A stretch of DNA of 64,000 nt from Tenacibaculum discolor (GTDB lineage Bacteria; Bacteroidota; Bacteroidia; Flavobacteriales; Flavobacteriaceae): contig NZ_RCCS01000006.1 in NCBI RefSeq assembly GCF_003664185.1, positions 186,001 through 250,000 on the forward strand. The letters are read 5' to 3'. Shown one piece after another: positions 26,070 to 34,615 of the stretch (position 1 is its first letter; each line of letters opens with the position of its first letter). The notes beneath the pieces were generated by a model. It saw only the letters and a program-made list of their open reading frames with translations, did no database searches and was not told the origin of the DNA. Made by a program: the position numbers and the translations under genes.

Positions 26070-26227
26070 TTCTTAAAATAATGTTAAAGACATATGGTAA
26101 TTGTAACGACAATAGAAAATAATCGTCATATAAGCATATAATTACTTAACAGTAATGTTTAGTGATTAGTTAGTTTTTAATAGTTGATTGAAAGGAAAGG
26201 CTCGAGATATTATCCCGAGCCTTTTTT
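26070..26227 (+). ncRNA. Candidate small RNA between -7 box and terminator
   Basis: A plus-strand -7 box at 26060 and a plus-facing Rho-independent terminator at 26196-26227 delimit about 155 nt with no credible ORF. A small hairpin ATTACT-taac-AGTAAT lies inside. No known RNA family recognised. The terminator could instead serve the rRNA methyltransferase gene on the other strand. Low confidence. Confidence 0.3.
26196..26227. terminator. Strong GC-rich terminator
   Basis: Stem AAAGGCTCG / CGAGCCTTT, extended by GATA/TATC inside, with T6 on the plus strand and a weaker T tract on the minus strand. It lies downstream of the minus-strand methyltransferase gene. Confidence 0.8.
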
Positions 26228-26250
26228 AATATACTTTATTTTTAAAAAGA

Positions 26251-27462
26251 TTATTTTCTTTCTAAAAGAGCCATGTAAAACCCATCGAAACCAGATTTAT
26301 GCGACAATACCTTTTCGTCTTTTACAAATTTAAAATCTTTTCCTGCATCAGAAGCTAAAAAGAATTCAACTTGTTGTTGATTTTCAGATGGTAATACCGA
26401 ACAAGTAGCATATACCATTTTTCCTCCTGGCTTTACCATTTTAGAGTATTGTTGTAATACTTCTTGCTGAGTACCACGAATTTTATCTAAAAACTCAGGT
26501 TGTAATTTCCATTTACTATCAGGATTTCTTCTAATAACTCCTAAACCAGAACATGGAGCATCAATTAATACTCTATCAGCTTTTCCTTGTAACTTCTTAA
26601 TAACCTTTGTAGAATCAATTACACGAGTATCAATATTATGAGCTCCGTTTCTACGAGCACGAACTTTTAGTTTTTTCAATTTACTTTCGTAAATATCCAT
26701 TGCTATAATTTGCCCTTTGTTTTTCATTAACGAAGCTAAGTGTAATGTTTTACCACCAGCACCAGCACATGTATCTACCACTTTCATACCAGGTTCAACA
26801 TCTAAATAAGCAGCTACTAATTGTGAAGATGCATCTTGAACTTCAAAAAAACCTTTTTTAAAGGCTTCTGTTTTAAAAACATTCGCTCTTTCTACTAATT
26901 TTAAAGCATCATCATATCCTTTGATAAACTCTGTATCAATTCCTTCAGAAGCTAATTGTTTTTGTAAATGAGCTTTGGTTGTATTTAAGGTATTTGTACG
27001 TAAAATAACCTCTGCTTGTTTATTTAAAGCAGCTATTTCTTTCGTCCAAACTTCTTCTCCTAACTCTTGAACCCCAACTTCATCAATCCAATCAGGAATA
27101 GATTCTCTAAACTTTCTTATCTTTAATAACTCATCAAACTTACCTTTAATTCTTCTTGTAGGAGTAGGTTCTATCTGGTTCCAATCTGGTAATTGAATTC
27201 CTTTTAACACACACCAAACAGCAAATAATCGCCATAAATCAGGACGAGAATAAGGTGCTTTTACATTTGCTATTTCTGCATATAATCGTTTCCAACGAAC
27301 CACATCATAAATAGTTTCAGCAACAAACTTTCTATCACGTGCTCCCCAACGTTTATCTCTCTTCAAAGCTTTTTCAACAGCTTTATCTGCATATACATCT
27401 TCATTAAAAATATCGCGTAAGCTATCAATAACCGCGAAAACTAAATTTCTATGTAATCTCAT
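26251..27462 (-). CDS. RsmB/NOP2-family RNA (cytosine-C5) methyltransferase
   Basis: 403 aa. An N-terminal NusB-like helical domain (~1-130) precedes the Rossmann methyltransferase. The SAM motif is VDTCAGAGGKTLHLA. The two cysteines of the m5C mechanism lie in DAPCSGLGVIRRNPDSKW and YATCSVLPSENQQQV. Such enzymes methylate C967 (RsmB) or other cytosines of 16S rRNA. The exact site is not deducible, so no symbol is given. Minus-strand -7 box TATCTTTG at 27481-27488. Divergent from recG. Confidence 0.92.
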   Translation of the reverse strand: MRLHRNLVFAVIDSLRDIFNEDVYADKAVEKALKRDKRWGARDRKFVAETIYDVVRWKRLYAEIANVKAPYSRPDLWRLFAVWCVLKGIQLPDWNQIEPTPTRRIKGKFDELLKIRKFRESIPDWIDEVGVQELGEEVWTKEIAALNKQAEVILRTNTLNTTKAHLQKQLASEGIDTEFIKGYDDALKLVERANVFKTEAFKKGFFEVQDASSQLVAAYLDVEPGMKVVDTCAGAGGKTLHLASLMKNKGQIIAMDIYESKLKKLKVRARRNGAHNIDTRVIDSTKVIKKLQGKADRVLIDAPCSGLGVIRRNPDSKWKLQPEFLDKIRGTQQEVLQQYSKMVKPGGKMVYATCSVLPSENQQQVEFFLASDAGKDFKFVKDEKVLSHKSGFDGFYMALLERK

Positions 27463-27480
27463 TTGATGAATTTAAGAGTG

Positions 27481-27488
27481 CAAAGATA
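27481..27488 (-). promoter_or_regulatory. -7 box TATCTTTG, rRNA methyltransferase
   Basis: Perfect TAnnTTTG on the minus strand, 18 nt upstream of the ATG. Confidence 0.5.
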
Positions 27489-27523
27489 GTTGATTTTAAT
27501 GGCTTTTTGTATTTTCGTTCTTA

Positions 27524-30058
27524 ATGAATTTAAATAACCCCGTAACATATATAAAAGGAATTAGTGTTGCTAGAGCAGAGTTGTTATTTACCGAGTTAGG
27601 TATTAAAACTTGTAACGATTTATTGCACCTTTTTCCGTTTAGATATATCGATAAAACACAGTTTTATACGATTAATCAGTTGCAACAAAACTCTGCTGAA
27701 GTACAAATAGTAGGTAAGATTACAGGCGTAAAAACCGTAAAACAAAAAAGAGGTAGTAGGTTAGTGGCTACTTTTTCTGACACTACAGGTACCATGGAAT
27801 TGGTTTGGTTTAAAGGGGCTAAATGGATTAAAGATAGTTTAAAAGTAAATGTTCCATATGTTATTTATGGAAAATTAAATTGGTATAATGGCACTCCTAA
27901 TATGCCACATCCAGAAATGGAAACAGTAAAAGAATACAAAAGCAAGCTACAAATGGCTATGCAACCAGTATATCCTTCTACTGAAAAACTAAGCACTAAA
28001 GGAATAAGTAACAAGGTCATGCGTACGATGATTCAAAACTTGTTTCAGCAAGCTTATAATGATATTGAAGAAACTTTTCCTGCTTATTTTATTGAAGAAC
28101 ATCAATTTTTAGGTAAAAAAGAATCACTTTTAAATATTCACTTTCCTAAGAATCAAGAACTACTAGCAAAGGCTCAATATCGATTAAAGTTTGAAGAGTT
28201 ATTTTTTATTCAATTACAATTACTACAGAAAAAACTCATCCGAAAATCAAAACTAAAAGGATTCGTTTTTGAACAGGTAGGAGAGGAGTTTACCAATTTT
28301 TATAACAATCACTTGCCCTTTGACTTAACAGGGGCTCAAAAACGAGTATTGAAAGAGATTCGTAAAGATGTTGGCTCTGGAGCACACATGAATCGATTAT
28401 TGCAAGGGGATGTAGGTTCTGGGAAAACGATTGTAGCATTATTGACTATGTTGTTGGCCATTGATAATGGTTATCAAGCTACAATTATGGCTCCCACCGA
28501 AATTCTTGCAACACAACATTATAATGGGATAATAGAATTATTAGAGAAAACTGATATTAAAGTTGAATTATTAACAGGGTCTACCAAAACAAAAAAGCGT
28601 AGAGAAATTCATGAAAGTTTAGAAGATGGTTCGCTACATATCCTGATAGGAACACATGCTATTTTAGAAGATAAAGTACAATTTAAAAACCTAGGTATTG
28701 CTATTATTGATGAGCAACATCGTTTTGGAGTTGCACAGAGAAGAAAGTTATGGGAAAAAGGAAGCCCAACCCCAGCCCTTCCCAAAGGGAAGGGAGAAGA
28801 AGTTCGTAAAAAATATATGACAGCTCGTCCTTCAACATATAAACTTTTAAAAGAACTACAAGAACAACGTAAAAAACAGACAACACCTGCTGAGCGAGTT
28901 TTATGGGAAAGTTTAAAAACAAAACAATTAAGCTATAAATTTAGAAGACAACATATTATTGATGAATTTATAGTTGATTTTGTTTGTTTAGAGAAAAAAC
29001 TCATAGTTGAAGTAGATGGGAAATATCATGAAACTCCTGAACAAGAAGAAGCAGACAATTTGCGTACAGAAATTTTAACTGATTTTGGATATAAGGTAAT
29101 TAGATTTACCAACGAAGAAGTTATTGGCAACATTGATAATGTTCTAGAAAACATAAAAGAAACTTTAAAAAGCCTCCCCTCAGGGGAGGTTGGAGGGGCT
29201 GTTATTCCTCCACATATTTTAGTTATGACTGCAACGCCTATACCAAGAACATTGGCAATGTCCGTTTATGGTGATTTAGATATTTCTGTAATTGATGAAC
29301 TGCCTCCAGGACGTAAAGAAATAAAAACTGTACACCGCTATGATAGTAATCGTTTAGGGGTTTTTAAGTTTTTGAAAGATGAAATAGCTAAAGGAAGACA
29401 AGCATATGTAGTATATCCATTAATTCAAGAGTCTGAAGCAATGGATTACAAAGACTTAATGGATGGTTATGAGAGTATTTCTCGGGAGTTCCCTTCTCCT
29501 AAATATCAAATAAGTATTGTTCATGGACAAATGAAACCTGCTGATAAGGATTATGAAATGGAGCGATTTGCCAAAGGAGATACTCAAATTATGGTAGCTA
29601 CTACAGTTATTGAAGTGGGAGTAAATGTGCCTAATGCTTCTGTAATGGTTATAGAGAGTGCAGAACGTTTTGGATTAAGTCAGTTGCATCAATTACGAGG
29701 TAGAGTAGGGCGTGGTGCAGAACAGAGCTACTGTATTTTATTATCGAGTTATAAATTATCTTCTGACGGAAAAACTCGTTTACAAACAATGGTAGAAACT
29801 ACAGATGGATTTAAAATTGCCGAAGTAGATTTAAAACTTCGTGGTCCAGGAAATATTATGGGAACACAACAAAGTGGAGTCTTAAACCTTAAAATAGCGG
29901 ATGTTGTTAAGGATAGTCCAATATTACATATAGCTCGTAAAGCTGCTATAAATTTACTTCAAGAAGATCCTAATTTATCAGAAACAAAAAATTCCAGCTT
30001 GCTGAAAGCTTATGAAAAGCTTAGAAAGACAAGTGGAATTTGGAGTAATATAAGTTAG
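27524..30058 (+). CDS. recG: ATP-dependent DNA helicase RecG, interrupted in frame by a DUF559 nuclease module
   Basis: 844 aa; RecG is normally ~690-700 aa, and removing residues 414-559 leaves 698. Wedge/OB domain ~50-150. Helicase motif I is GDVGSGKT, Ia APTEILATQH, motif II DEQHRFGVAQR, III MTATPIPRT, and IV-VI include VEVGVNVPNA and QLRGRVGRG. Residues 414-559 lie between motif II and motif III and form a complete VSR/DUF559-type domain (LWESLK, KFRRQHI, IVDFVCLEKKLIVEVDG, RFTNEEV). RecG remodels stalled forks and branched DNA. The reading frame is intact through both junctions, so a long protein is predicted. Whether its helicase still works is unknown. Confidence 0.93.
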   Translation: MNLNNPVTYIKGISVARAELLFTELGIKTCNDLLHLFPFRYIDKTQFYTINQLQQNSAEVQIVGKITGVKTVKQKRGSRLVATFSDTTGTMELVWFKGAKWIKDSLKVNVPYVIYGKLNWYNGTPNMPHPEMETVKEYKSKLQMAMQPVYPSTEKLSTKGISNKVMRTMIQNLFQQAYNDIEETFPAYFIEEHQFLGKKESLLNIHFPKNQELLAKAQYRLKFEELFFIQLQLLQKKLIRKSKLKGFVFEQVGEEFTNFYNNHLPFDLTGAQKRVLKEIRKDVGSGAHMNRLLQGDVGSGKTIVALLTMLLAIDNGYQATIMAPTEILATQHYNGIIELLEKTDIKVELLTGSTKTKKRREIHESLEDGSLHILIGTHAILEDKVQFKNLGIAIIDEQHRFGVAQRRKLWEKGSPTPALPKGKGEEVRKKYMTARPSTYKLLKELQEQRKKQTTPAERVLWESLKTKQLSYKFRRQHIIDEFIVDFVCLEKKLIVEVDGKYHETPEQEEADNLRTEILTDFGYKVIRFTNEEVIGNIDNVLENIKETLKSLPSGEVGGAVIPPHILVMTATPIPRTLAMSVYGDLDISVIDELPPGRKEIKTVHRYDSNRLGVFKFLKDEIAKGRQAYVVYPLIQESEAMDYKDLMDGYESISREFPSPKYQISIVHGQMKPADKDYEMERFAKGDTQIMVATTVIEVGVNVPNASVMVIESAERFGLSQLHQLRGRVGRGAEQSYCILLSSYKLSSDGKTRLQTMVETTDGFKIAEVDLKLRGPGNIMGTQQSGVLNLKIADVVKDSPILHIARKAAINLLQEDPNLSETKNSSLLKAYEKLRKTSGIWSNIS
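28763..28794. repeat. Left palindromic end of recG insertion
   Basis: CCCTTCCC-AAA-GGGAAGGG perfect 8-bp palindrome at 28776-28794, preceded by AGCCCAACCCCAG. Strikingly GC-rich for this AT-rich genome. It encodes the low-complexity peptide SPTPALPKGKG. Confidence 0.85.
29171..29200. repeat. Right palindromic end of recG insertion
   Basis: CCTCCCC-TCA-GGGGAGG perfect palindrome, then TTGGAGGGGCT. Its reverse complement resembles the left end (AGCCCC..CAACC..CCCC). Encodes SLPSGEVGGA. Confidence 0.85.
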
Positions 30059-30060
30059 AA

Positions 30061-30085
30061 TTAAGTACTAGCTAGTAGTACTTAA
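30061..30085. terminator. Hairpin between convergent recG and nhaA
   Basis: Perfect 10-bp stem TTAAGTACTA / TAGTACTTAA with 5-nt loop, overlapping the nhaA stop codon. No T tract, so it may stabilise 3' ends rather than terminate. Confidence 0.4.
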
Positions 30086-31396
30086 CTCTTCTTCTTCGTT
30101 GTCGCTTTTATTAAGCCTAAGTATTATATATCCTATTATTGCAGAAATAAGAGAACCTAAAAGTACACCAATTTTGGCAGATCCTAAAAATTCAGGGCTC
30201 TTAGCAAAAGCTAAACTAGCAATGAATATTGCCATAGTGAACCCGATTCCTGCTAAAAATGATACACCAACAATGTGCTGACCATTTATTTCTTTAGGAA
30301 CTTCAATTATTTTAAGCTTTTTAACTGTGGTAATAACTGTGGTGATTCCAATACTATTCCCTAGAACTAAACATAAAGCTATGTGTATTATTAAGGAAGA
30401 GTCTAAATGCGCATTACTATCCATTATTAAAACCCCTGCATTAGCTAAAGCAAAAACAGGAATAATTGCATACGCTACTATATCGTGTAATTTATGTTCT
30501 AAAAGTTGAAGAGGAGATTGGTAATCTTCTATCCAGTGATCTAAGTTATCTATTTCATTAATTTGCTCTTTTGACAATATTGGTTTAGGTGAAACCTTCG
30601 CTTTTTTAATATTATCCATTATCTGAGACAAATTAGCTAAAAACTCAGGGGTATGTGCTTTTTGTCTAATCGGTACAGCAAAAGCCATTAATATACCTGC
30701 AACCGTTGGGTGTATTCCTGCTTTTAAAAATAAAACCCAAATAACTGCACCAAACATAAAAGTTACGTAGTGAGAATAAAAACCTTTATGAGCAATAAAA
30801 TAAAGAAAAGCTAATAAACCTATAGCGATAGATATCAATGTAATATCTATACTAGTACTGTAAAATAAAGCGATTACTAAAACAGCCCCTATATCATCAA
30901 CAATAGCAAAAGCAGTTAAAAATACTTTTAAACTTAGTGGTATTCTTTTACCTAAAGTATTTAAAACAGCTAAAGAAAAGGCAATATCTGTAGCCATTGG
31001 AACCCCCCAACCATGTGCTGTTTCCGGGTCTTCATTTAAAAGAATAAAAAACAAAACAGGAAATAACATTCCACCTACTGCTCCAAAAAGAGGAAACGCT
31101 AGCTTTTTAGTAGAGTTTAATTCACCTATTAAGAATTCTCTTTTAATTTCTAACCCAATTAAAAAGAAAAATACAGCCATTAACCCATCGTTAATCCAAA
31201 GTATTAAAGGTTTGTATAATTCAAGGTGTTCAGACTTAAAACCTATTTTATAGTCCCATAAAGCACTGTAACTGTCTCTAAAAGGAGAGTTTGCCCAAAT
31301 GAGGGCCAATAAAGTAGCTCCTAATAATAAAACACCACTAGCACTTTCAGTTTTTAAAAATTTTTTAAATGGAGATGCTATACTCTTTTTATTCAT
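30068..31396 (-). CDS. nhaA: Na+/H+ antiporter NhaA
   Basis: 442 aa, slightly longer than E. coli NhaA, with about twelve helices. Key motifs: FFFLIGLEIKREFLIGEL, ATDIAFSLAVL (first conserved Asp), AIVDDIGAVLVIALFYS (the essential DD pair of the ion site) and GIGFTMAIFIASLAF. A cytoplasmic insertion of about 50 residues (AKVSPKPILSKEQINEIDNL) interrupts the middle. Electrogenic exchange of Na+ for H+ for pH and salt homeostasis, fitting a marine host. Single gene. Confidence 0.96.
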   Translation of the reverse strand: MNKKSIASPFKKFLKTESASGVLLLGATLLALIWANSPFRDSYSALWDYKIGFKSEHLELYKPLILWINDGLMAVFFFLIGLEIKREFLIGELNSTKKLAFPLFGAVGGMLFPVLFFILLNEDPETAHGWGVPMATDIAFSLAVLNTLGKRIPLSLKVFLTAFAIVDDIGAVLVIALFYSTSIDITLISIAIGLLAFLYFIAHKGFYSHYVTFMFGAVIWVLFLKAGIHPTVAGILMAFAVPIRQKAHTPEFLANLSQIMDNIKKAKVSPKPILSKEQINEIDNLDHWIEDYQSPLQLLEHKLHDIVAYAIIPVFALANAGVLIMDSNAHLDSSLIIHIALCLVLGNSIGITTVITTVKKLKIIEVPKEINGQHIVGVSFLAGIGFTMAIFIASLAFAKSPEFLGSAKIGVLLGSLISAIIGYIILRLNKSDNEEEELSTTS

Positions 31397-31509
31397 GTTT
31401 GTATATAGATTGTAACTTGCTTTTTTAACTTGAAAAAAAGCAAGGATATTAATTTTTTTGTTTCAGAAAGCGAAGATAATTCATCAAACTTTAACGAAAA
31501 GTTAAATTT

Positions 31510-33033
31510 TTAAAACTTTTTAACACTTAAGAAGGAAAAACGATACGAAATACCCAAATTTATTTGAGTACTACTTAAATTTCCTCCTCTAGCTTTTACA
31601 TAACCCGCTCCTAATCTTAAATTTAAGTTATTAGTAAGTTTTTGATTAACTCCAATACTAGGTTTAACAATTAATCCTTGCCCTGTACTAATACCACCAC
31701 CACCAGCTGCACCTCCTAAAACTTGTGCAAAAAATGAGGTTTTTCCATTAAAGAAGTCATTTGTTTGAACTCCTAAACCTACAATTCCTTCTGCATAAGC
31801 TCCTGCATTACCAAAGTTAGCAAAAGAAGTTTGACCTGCCGCATATAAATATTTATTTAAGAAAAAATTTAATTGCAGTGATATTTGATGCATATCTTGA
31901 TCAAAATCACCATCTCTAGCAGCATCCAAGTATAAATCTTGTTTAATAACTGCGTCAAACCCTTTGAATTTTCCTTCTGAAAATTCTCTTTCATCTGGTA
32001 AAATACCATCTCTATCCATATAATACTTCAATCCTAGACCAAAAGTTGAAGACACAAAGTGAGAATCAGGACTCATTAAGTATCCTTTATTGATTGATGC
32101 ATATACATTATCAAATAATTTTTGCTCTAAAGAGAGGTCTGGATAGATTAAAAAACCTCCTTTAGTATCTACTCCGCCACCGCCACCGGCACCTACTCCA
32201 AATTTAGCTAAAATATTTGTACGATTCTTATTCATTGACAAATGATAACCTCCACCAAGGAAAACATCCATATAACCTGCTTTAATTCCATGATAAGCAC
32301 CATCTGCTTTAACGAAAAAGAAAAAATCATCTGTAAGATAAGAATTTAATTCAAAACCTGCTAAACGTATTGTGTTTCCTTTATAAGAACCTTTTGTTAC
32401 TTTAGCATTGTTTAGATGAACTAATAATGAAATTCTATTGCTTAAAGAGTTCCATGAAGTATTTTTTAAATCTTCTACAGAAAAAGTAGTTTCTCTATTT
32501 TTAAATCTAGCTGTTTCAAAAGATAGAGGGATTTGTACAGCCACATTGAGTTGGCTACTGTTAATAGTTCCTCCATCAAAAAAGTCAACATAGCTATATC
32601 CTGCAGTTGCAGAAAAATGTTTAAAGTCGTACCCTAAGTTAAGATGGGGTAATATAAATGCACCACCACCATCAGGAGCAGAAGCACCACCGCCGCCACC
32701 AAAATGAAGTCCAGCATCAATAAAAAGTTTATCAGTTATTTTTTGTTGAATTCCTGCATTTACACCCAAAGTAAAAAAACCTCCTCTAATACCTCCTACA
32801 GCTCCATATAGACCAACTCCTGCATAACTCCAATCATTTAATTTTAGGTTATAGTGGAGCCCTGTGTAGTCCATATTTTGTTCTCCGTCAGGCATTTTAA
32901 TCGATAGAAAATCAATTTGACCAAATCCAAACTGTGTTTTCTTTTCAGGTATAATACTTGTTTGTGCGTAAAAAAAATGAACACTCATTAGTAAACTTAC
33001 TATGAGTGCTCTTTTAAAAATAATGTTAAGCAT
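31510..33033 (-). CDS. Outer-membrane beta-barrel protein with repeated glycine-rich loops
   Basis: 507 aa. Signal peptide to about residue 24 (SVHFFYAQ), then alternating beta-strand pattern to a C-terminal aromatic-rich end. A repeat of about 45 residues occurs at ~104-147, ~275-320 and ~435-479, with a weaker copy at ~74-113. Each has a poly-Gly loop (FGGGGGASAPDGGG, GAGGGGGVDTKGG, GAAGGGGISTGQG) followed by strands of the form ...P.L.L...L. I do not recognise a named family. The SPOR-protein gene lies 10 nt upstream on the same strand, so an envelope-linked pair is likely. Function unknown. Confidence 0.75.
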   Translation of the reverse strand: MLNIIFKRALIVSLLMSVHFFYAQTSIIPEKKTQFGFGQIDFLSIKMPDGEQNMDYTGLHYNLKLNDWSYAGVGLYGAVGGIRGGFFTLGVNAGIQQKITDKLFIDAGLHFGGGGGASAPDGGGAFILPHLNLGYDFKHFSATAGYSYVDFFDGGTINSSQLNVAVQIPLSFETARFKNRETTFSVEDLKNTSWNSLSNRISLLVHLNNAKVTKGSYKGNTIRLAGFELNSYLTDDFFFFVKADGAYHGIKAGYMDVFLGGGYHLSMNKNRTNILAKFGVGAGGGGGVDTKGGFLIYPDLSLEQKLFDNVYASINKGYLMSPDSHFVSSTFGLGLKYYMDRDGILPDEREFSEGKFKGFDAVIKQDLYLDAARDGDFDQDMHQISLQLNFFLNKYLYAAGQTSFANFGNAGAYAEGIVGLGVQTNDFFNGKTSFFAQVLGGAAGGGGISTGQGLIVKPSIGVNQKLTNNLNLRLGAGYVKARGGNLSSTQINLGISYRFSFLSVKKF

Positions 33034-33043
33034 TAAATTTTAT

Positions 33044-33685
33044 TTAATTATGTATTTTCTGGCGTTTTCCGTTTATATATGAGGCTACGAATGCATCGTT
33101 AAATCCAATTTTAATTAATTCTTTTTGTAAACCTTTAGCTTCATCCAAAGTAGTATATAAACCTAAAGAGTATTTAAAGTAACCATCATTAGTAGTAACT
33201 GTTGATGGAATAACTTCTGAAGATAATAATGGATATTTGTTTTCTGAAAGTACTCCAATTTGTACTGAATAAATTGTTTGCCCATTTGTATTTTGCACTA
33301 CTTCATCAGCCAATGTTTCTGTATTAATATCAGAATTAGAATTAGATGAAACATCACTGTCAGATTCTTCAGCATTTCTAGCTGCTCTAGCTTGAGCTCT
33401 ATTTATACTATCTAGTACTCTATAAGCTTCTTTCTTTTTTACAGCTTCAATATCAATGTTATTGATAGCGCTACTACCTCCATTAGCATAAAAATAGTAT
33501 GCAGCACCTAAAGCTAAACCTAATAGAAGTCCCAAGAAAATAGGCAGAGTTTTTGAGCTCTTTTTTAGTGCAGCTAATTCTTCTTGTGTGCTACTTAATT
33601 CGCTTTCTGCTTCTTCTCTTTTTAATTTAGCGTTATCTAAGTCTTCGTGCATTAACTTAAACTTCTCTTCTTCTATAAAAGGCAT
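33044..33685 (-). CDS. SPOR-domain membrane protein
   Basis: 213 aa. N-terminal coiled coil (residues 1-45, Glu/Lys-rich) is cytoplasmic, then one transmembrane helix (LPIFLGLLLGLALGAAYYFY, ~47-66). A Ser/Asn/Asp-rich linker follows, then a C-terminal SPOR-like domain (~140-205) starting TIYSVQIGVLSENKYPLL. SPOR domains bind denuded peptidoglycan at septa, so a cell-wall or division role is plausible. Located directly upstream of the glycine-loop outer-membrane protein. Confidence 0.85.
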   Translation of the reverse strand: MPFIEEEKFKLMHEDLDNAKLKREEAESELSSTQEELAALKKSSKTLPIFLGLLLGLALGAAYYFYANGGSSAINNIDIEAVKKKEAYRVLDSINRAQARAARNAEESDSDVSSNSNSDINTETLADEVVQNTNGQTIYSVQIGVLSENKYPLLSSEVIPSTVTTNDGYFKYSLGLYTTLDEAKGLQKELIKIGFNDAFVASYINGKRQKIHN

Positions 33686-33786
33686 AAGTATTTGGATTAA
33701 TTAATAATTATTAAAAGCACTAAAGTACAAATCTTTTTTTATACGTGAGTTTTAAAGAATATAATTGGTTTTGTACTCGATTGTTT

Positions 33787-34590
33787 CTATAAATCATGTG
33801 GTGTGGAATATATAGTCATTTTACTATCTCTGCTAAAACCGATAAGGAAAATTCCAAATTCTTTAGCAAAGTCTACAGCTAAAGAAGAACATGCTGAAAC
33901 TGCAATTATAATTGGGATTTTTGCTAAGAAAGCTTTAGAAACTATTTCGTAAGAAACTCTTCCGCTAACTAACATATAACAGGCTTCCTTTAGTTTGTTT
34001 TGATTGATTAAATCACCAACACATTTATCTACAGCATTGTGACGACCGATGTCTTCTTTAATAGTTAATAACTCTTCATTTTTATTAAAAATAGCACAAG
34101 CATGGCTACCTCCTGTAGTTTTAAATAAAAACTGTTTGTCGTTCATTTTCAATGAAATACGATTTACAACTTCTACTAACCCTTTAACACCTGTGTTGTT
34201 ACCGTTTTTTAGAGCTTTACCATTAGTTTTTAAATCTTTTAGTTCTTTTTTTCCACAAATACCACATGAAGAAACTGATAAAAGAGTACGCTTATTTAAA
34301 TAACCTTTTCCTAATTTTTTTTCAGGAACCTCTATGTTTAGAACTGTAGAAAAGTCTTTTTCTTGTTTAATTATATCTACTTTTACATCATCTTGTTTTT
34401 TGTAAATATCTTCAGTATATAATAGACCTCTCACTAACTCTTTATCATTACCAGGAGTTCTCATAACTACTGTATATGGTTCTTTGTTAATGTTTATTTG
34501 TAATGGAGCTTCTATAACAAGAGTGTCATCAAATTTCTCTAAAGAATCAGTAGAAAGTTTAATAGATTGGTAGCTTTGTGTCTGTTTCAT
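33787..34590 (-). CDS. fdhD: Formate dehydrogenase accessory sulfurtransferase FdhD
   Basis: 267 aa. The catalytic CGIC motif (Cys109-Gly-Ile-Cys112) is present, with FKTTGGSHACAIF and EDIGRHNAVDKCVGDLI, both diagnostic of FdhD. The protein passes sulfur from IscS to the molybdenum cofactor, activating formate dehydrogenases. No fdh structural gene or other Moco gene is in the window. A -7 box TACATTTG at 34598-34605 lies 7 nt upstream of the ATG, so it has its own promoter. Confidence 0.96.
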   Translation of the reverse strand: MKQTQSYQSIKLSTDSLEKFDDTLVIEAPLQININKEPYTVVMRTPGNDKELVRGLLYTEDIYKKQDDVKVDIIKQEKDFSTVLNIEVPEKKLGKGYLNKRTLLSVSSCGICGKKELKDLKTNGKALKNGNNTGVKGLVEVVNRISLKMNDKQFLFKTTGGSHACAIFNKNEELLTIKEDIGRHNAVDKCVGDLINQNKLKEACYMLVSGRVSYEIVSKAFLAKIPIIIAVSACSSLAVDFAKEFGIFLIGFSRDSKMTIYSTPHDL

Positions 34591-34597
34591 GATAAAA

Positions 34598-34605
34598 CAA
34601 ATGTA
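34598..34605 (-). promoter_or_regulatory. -7 box TACATTTG, fdhD
   Basis: Perfect TAnnTTTG on the minus strand, 7 nt upstream of the fdhD ATG and downstream of the preceding terminator. Confidence 0.5.
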
Positions 34606-34615
34606 TATAAAAAAG

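Larger units (their letters stand above)
28763..29200 (+). mobile_element. In-frame DUF559 insertion element within recG
   Basis: 438 nt (146 codons exactly) flanked by GC-rich, self-complementary ends in inverted orientation. The left end starts AGCCCAACCCC and contains CCCTTCCCAAAGGGAAGGG; the right end contains CCTCCCCTCAGGGGAGG and finishes GGAGGGGCT. The outermost bases are inverted (AGCCC / GGGCT). The inner ORF could also start at ATG 28817. DUF559 belongs to the VSR/PD-(D/E)XK-like nucleases; the predicted acidic residues are in IVDF and VEVDG. No target-site duplication is obvious. Element status is inferred from architecture. Confidence 0.75.

Noticed and set aside
28704..28922. 72-codon minus-strand frame crossing the left junction of the recG insertion
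   Set aside because: Antisense shadow of recG and the DUF559 module; no promoter.
28763..29200. Intein within RecG
   Set aside because: No N-terminal Cys/Ser, no C-terminal His-Asn dipeptide, no splicing blocks. The domain is DUF559-like and lacks Hint features.
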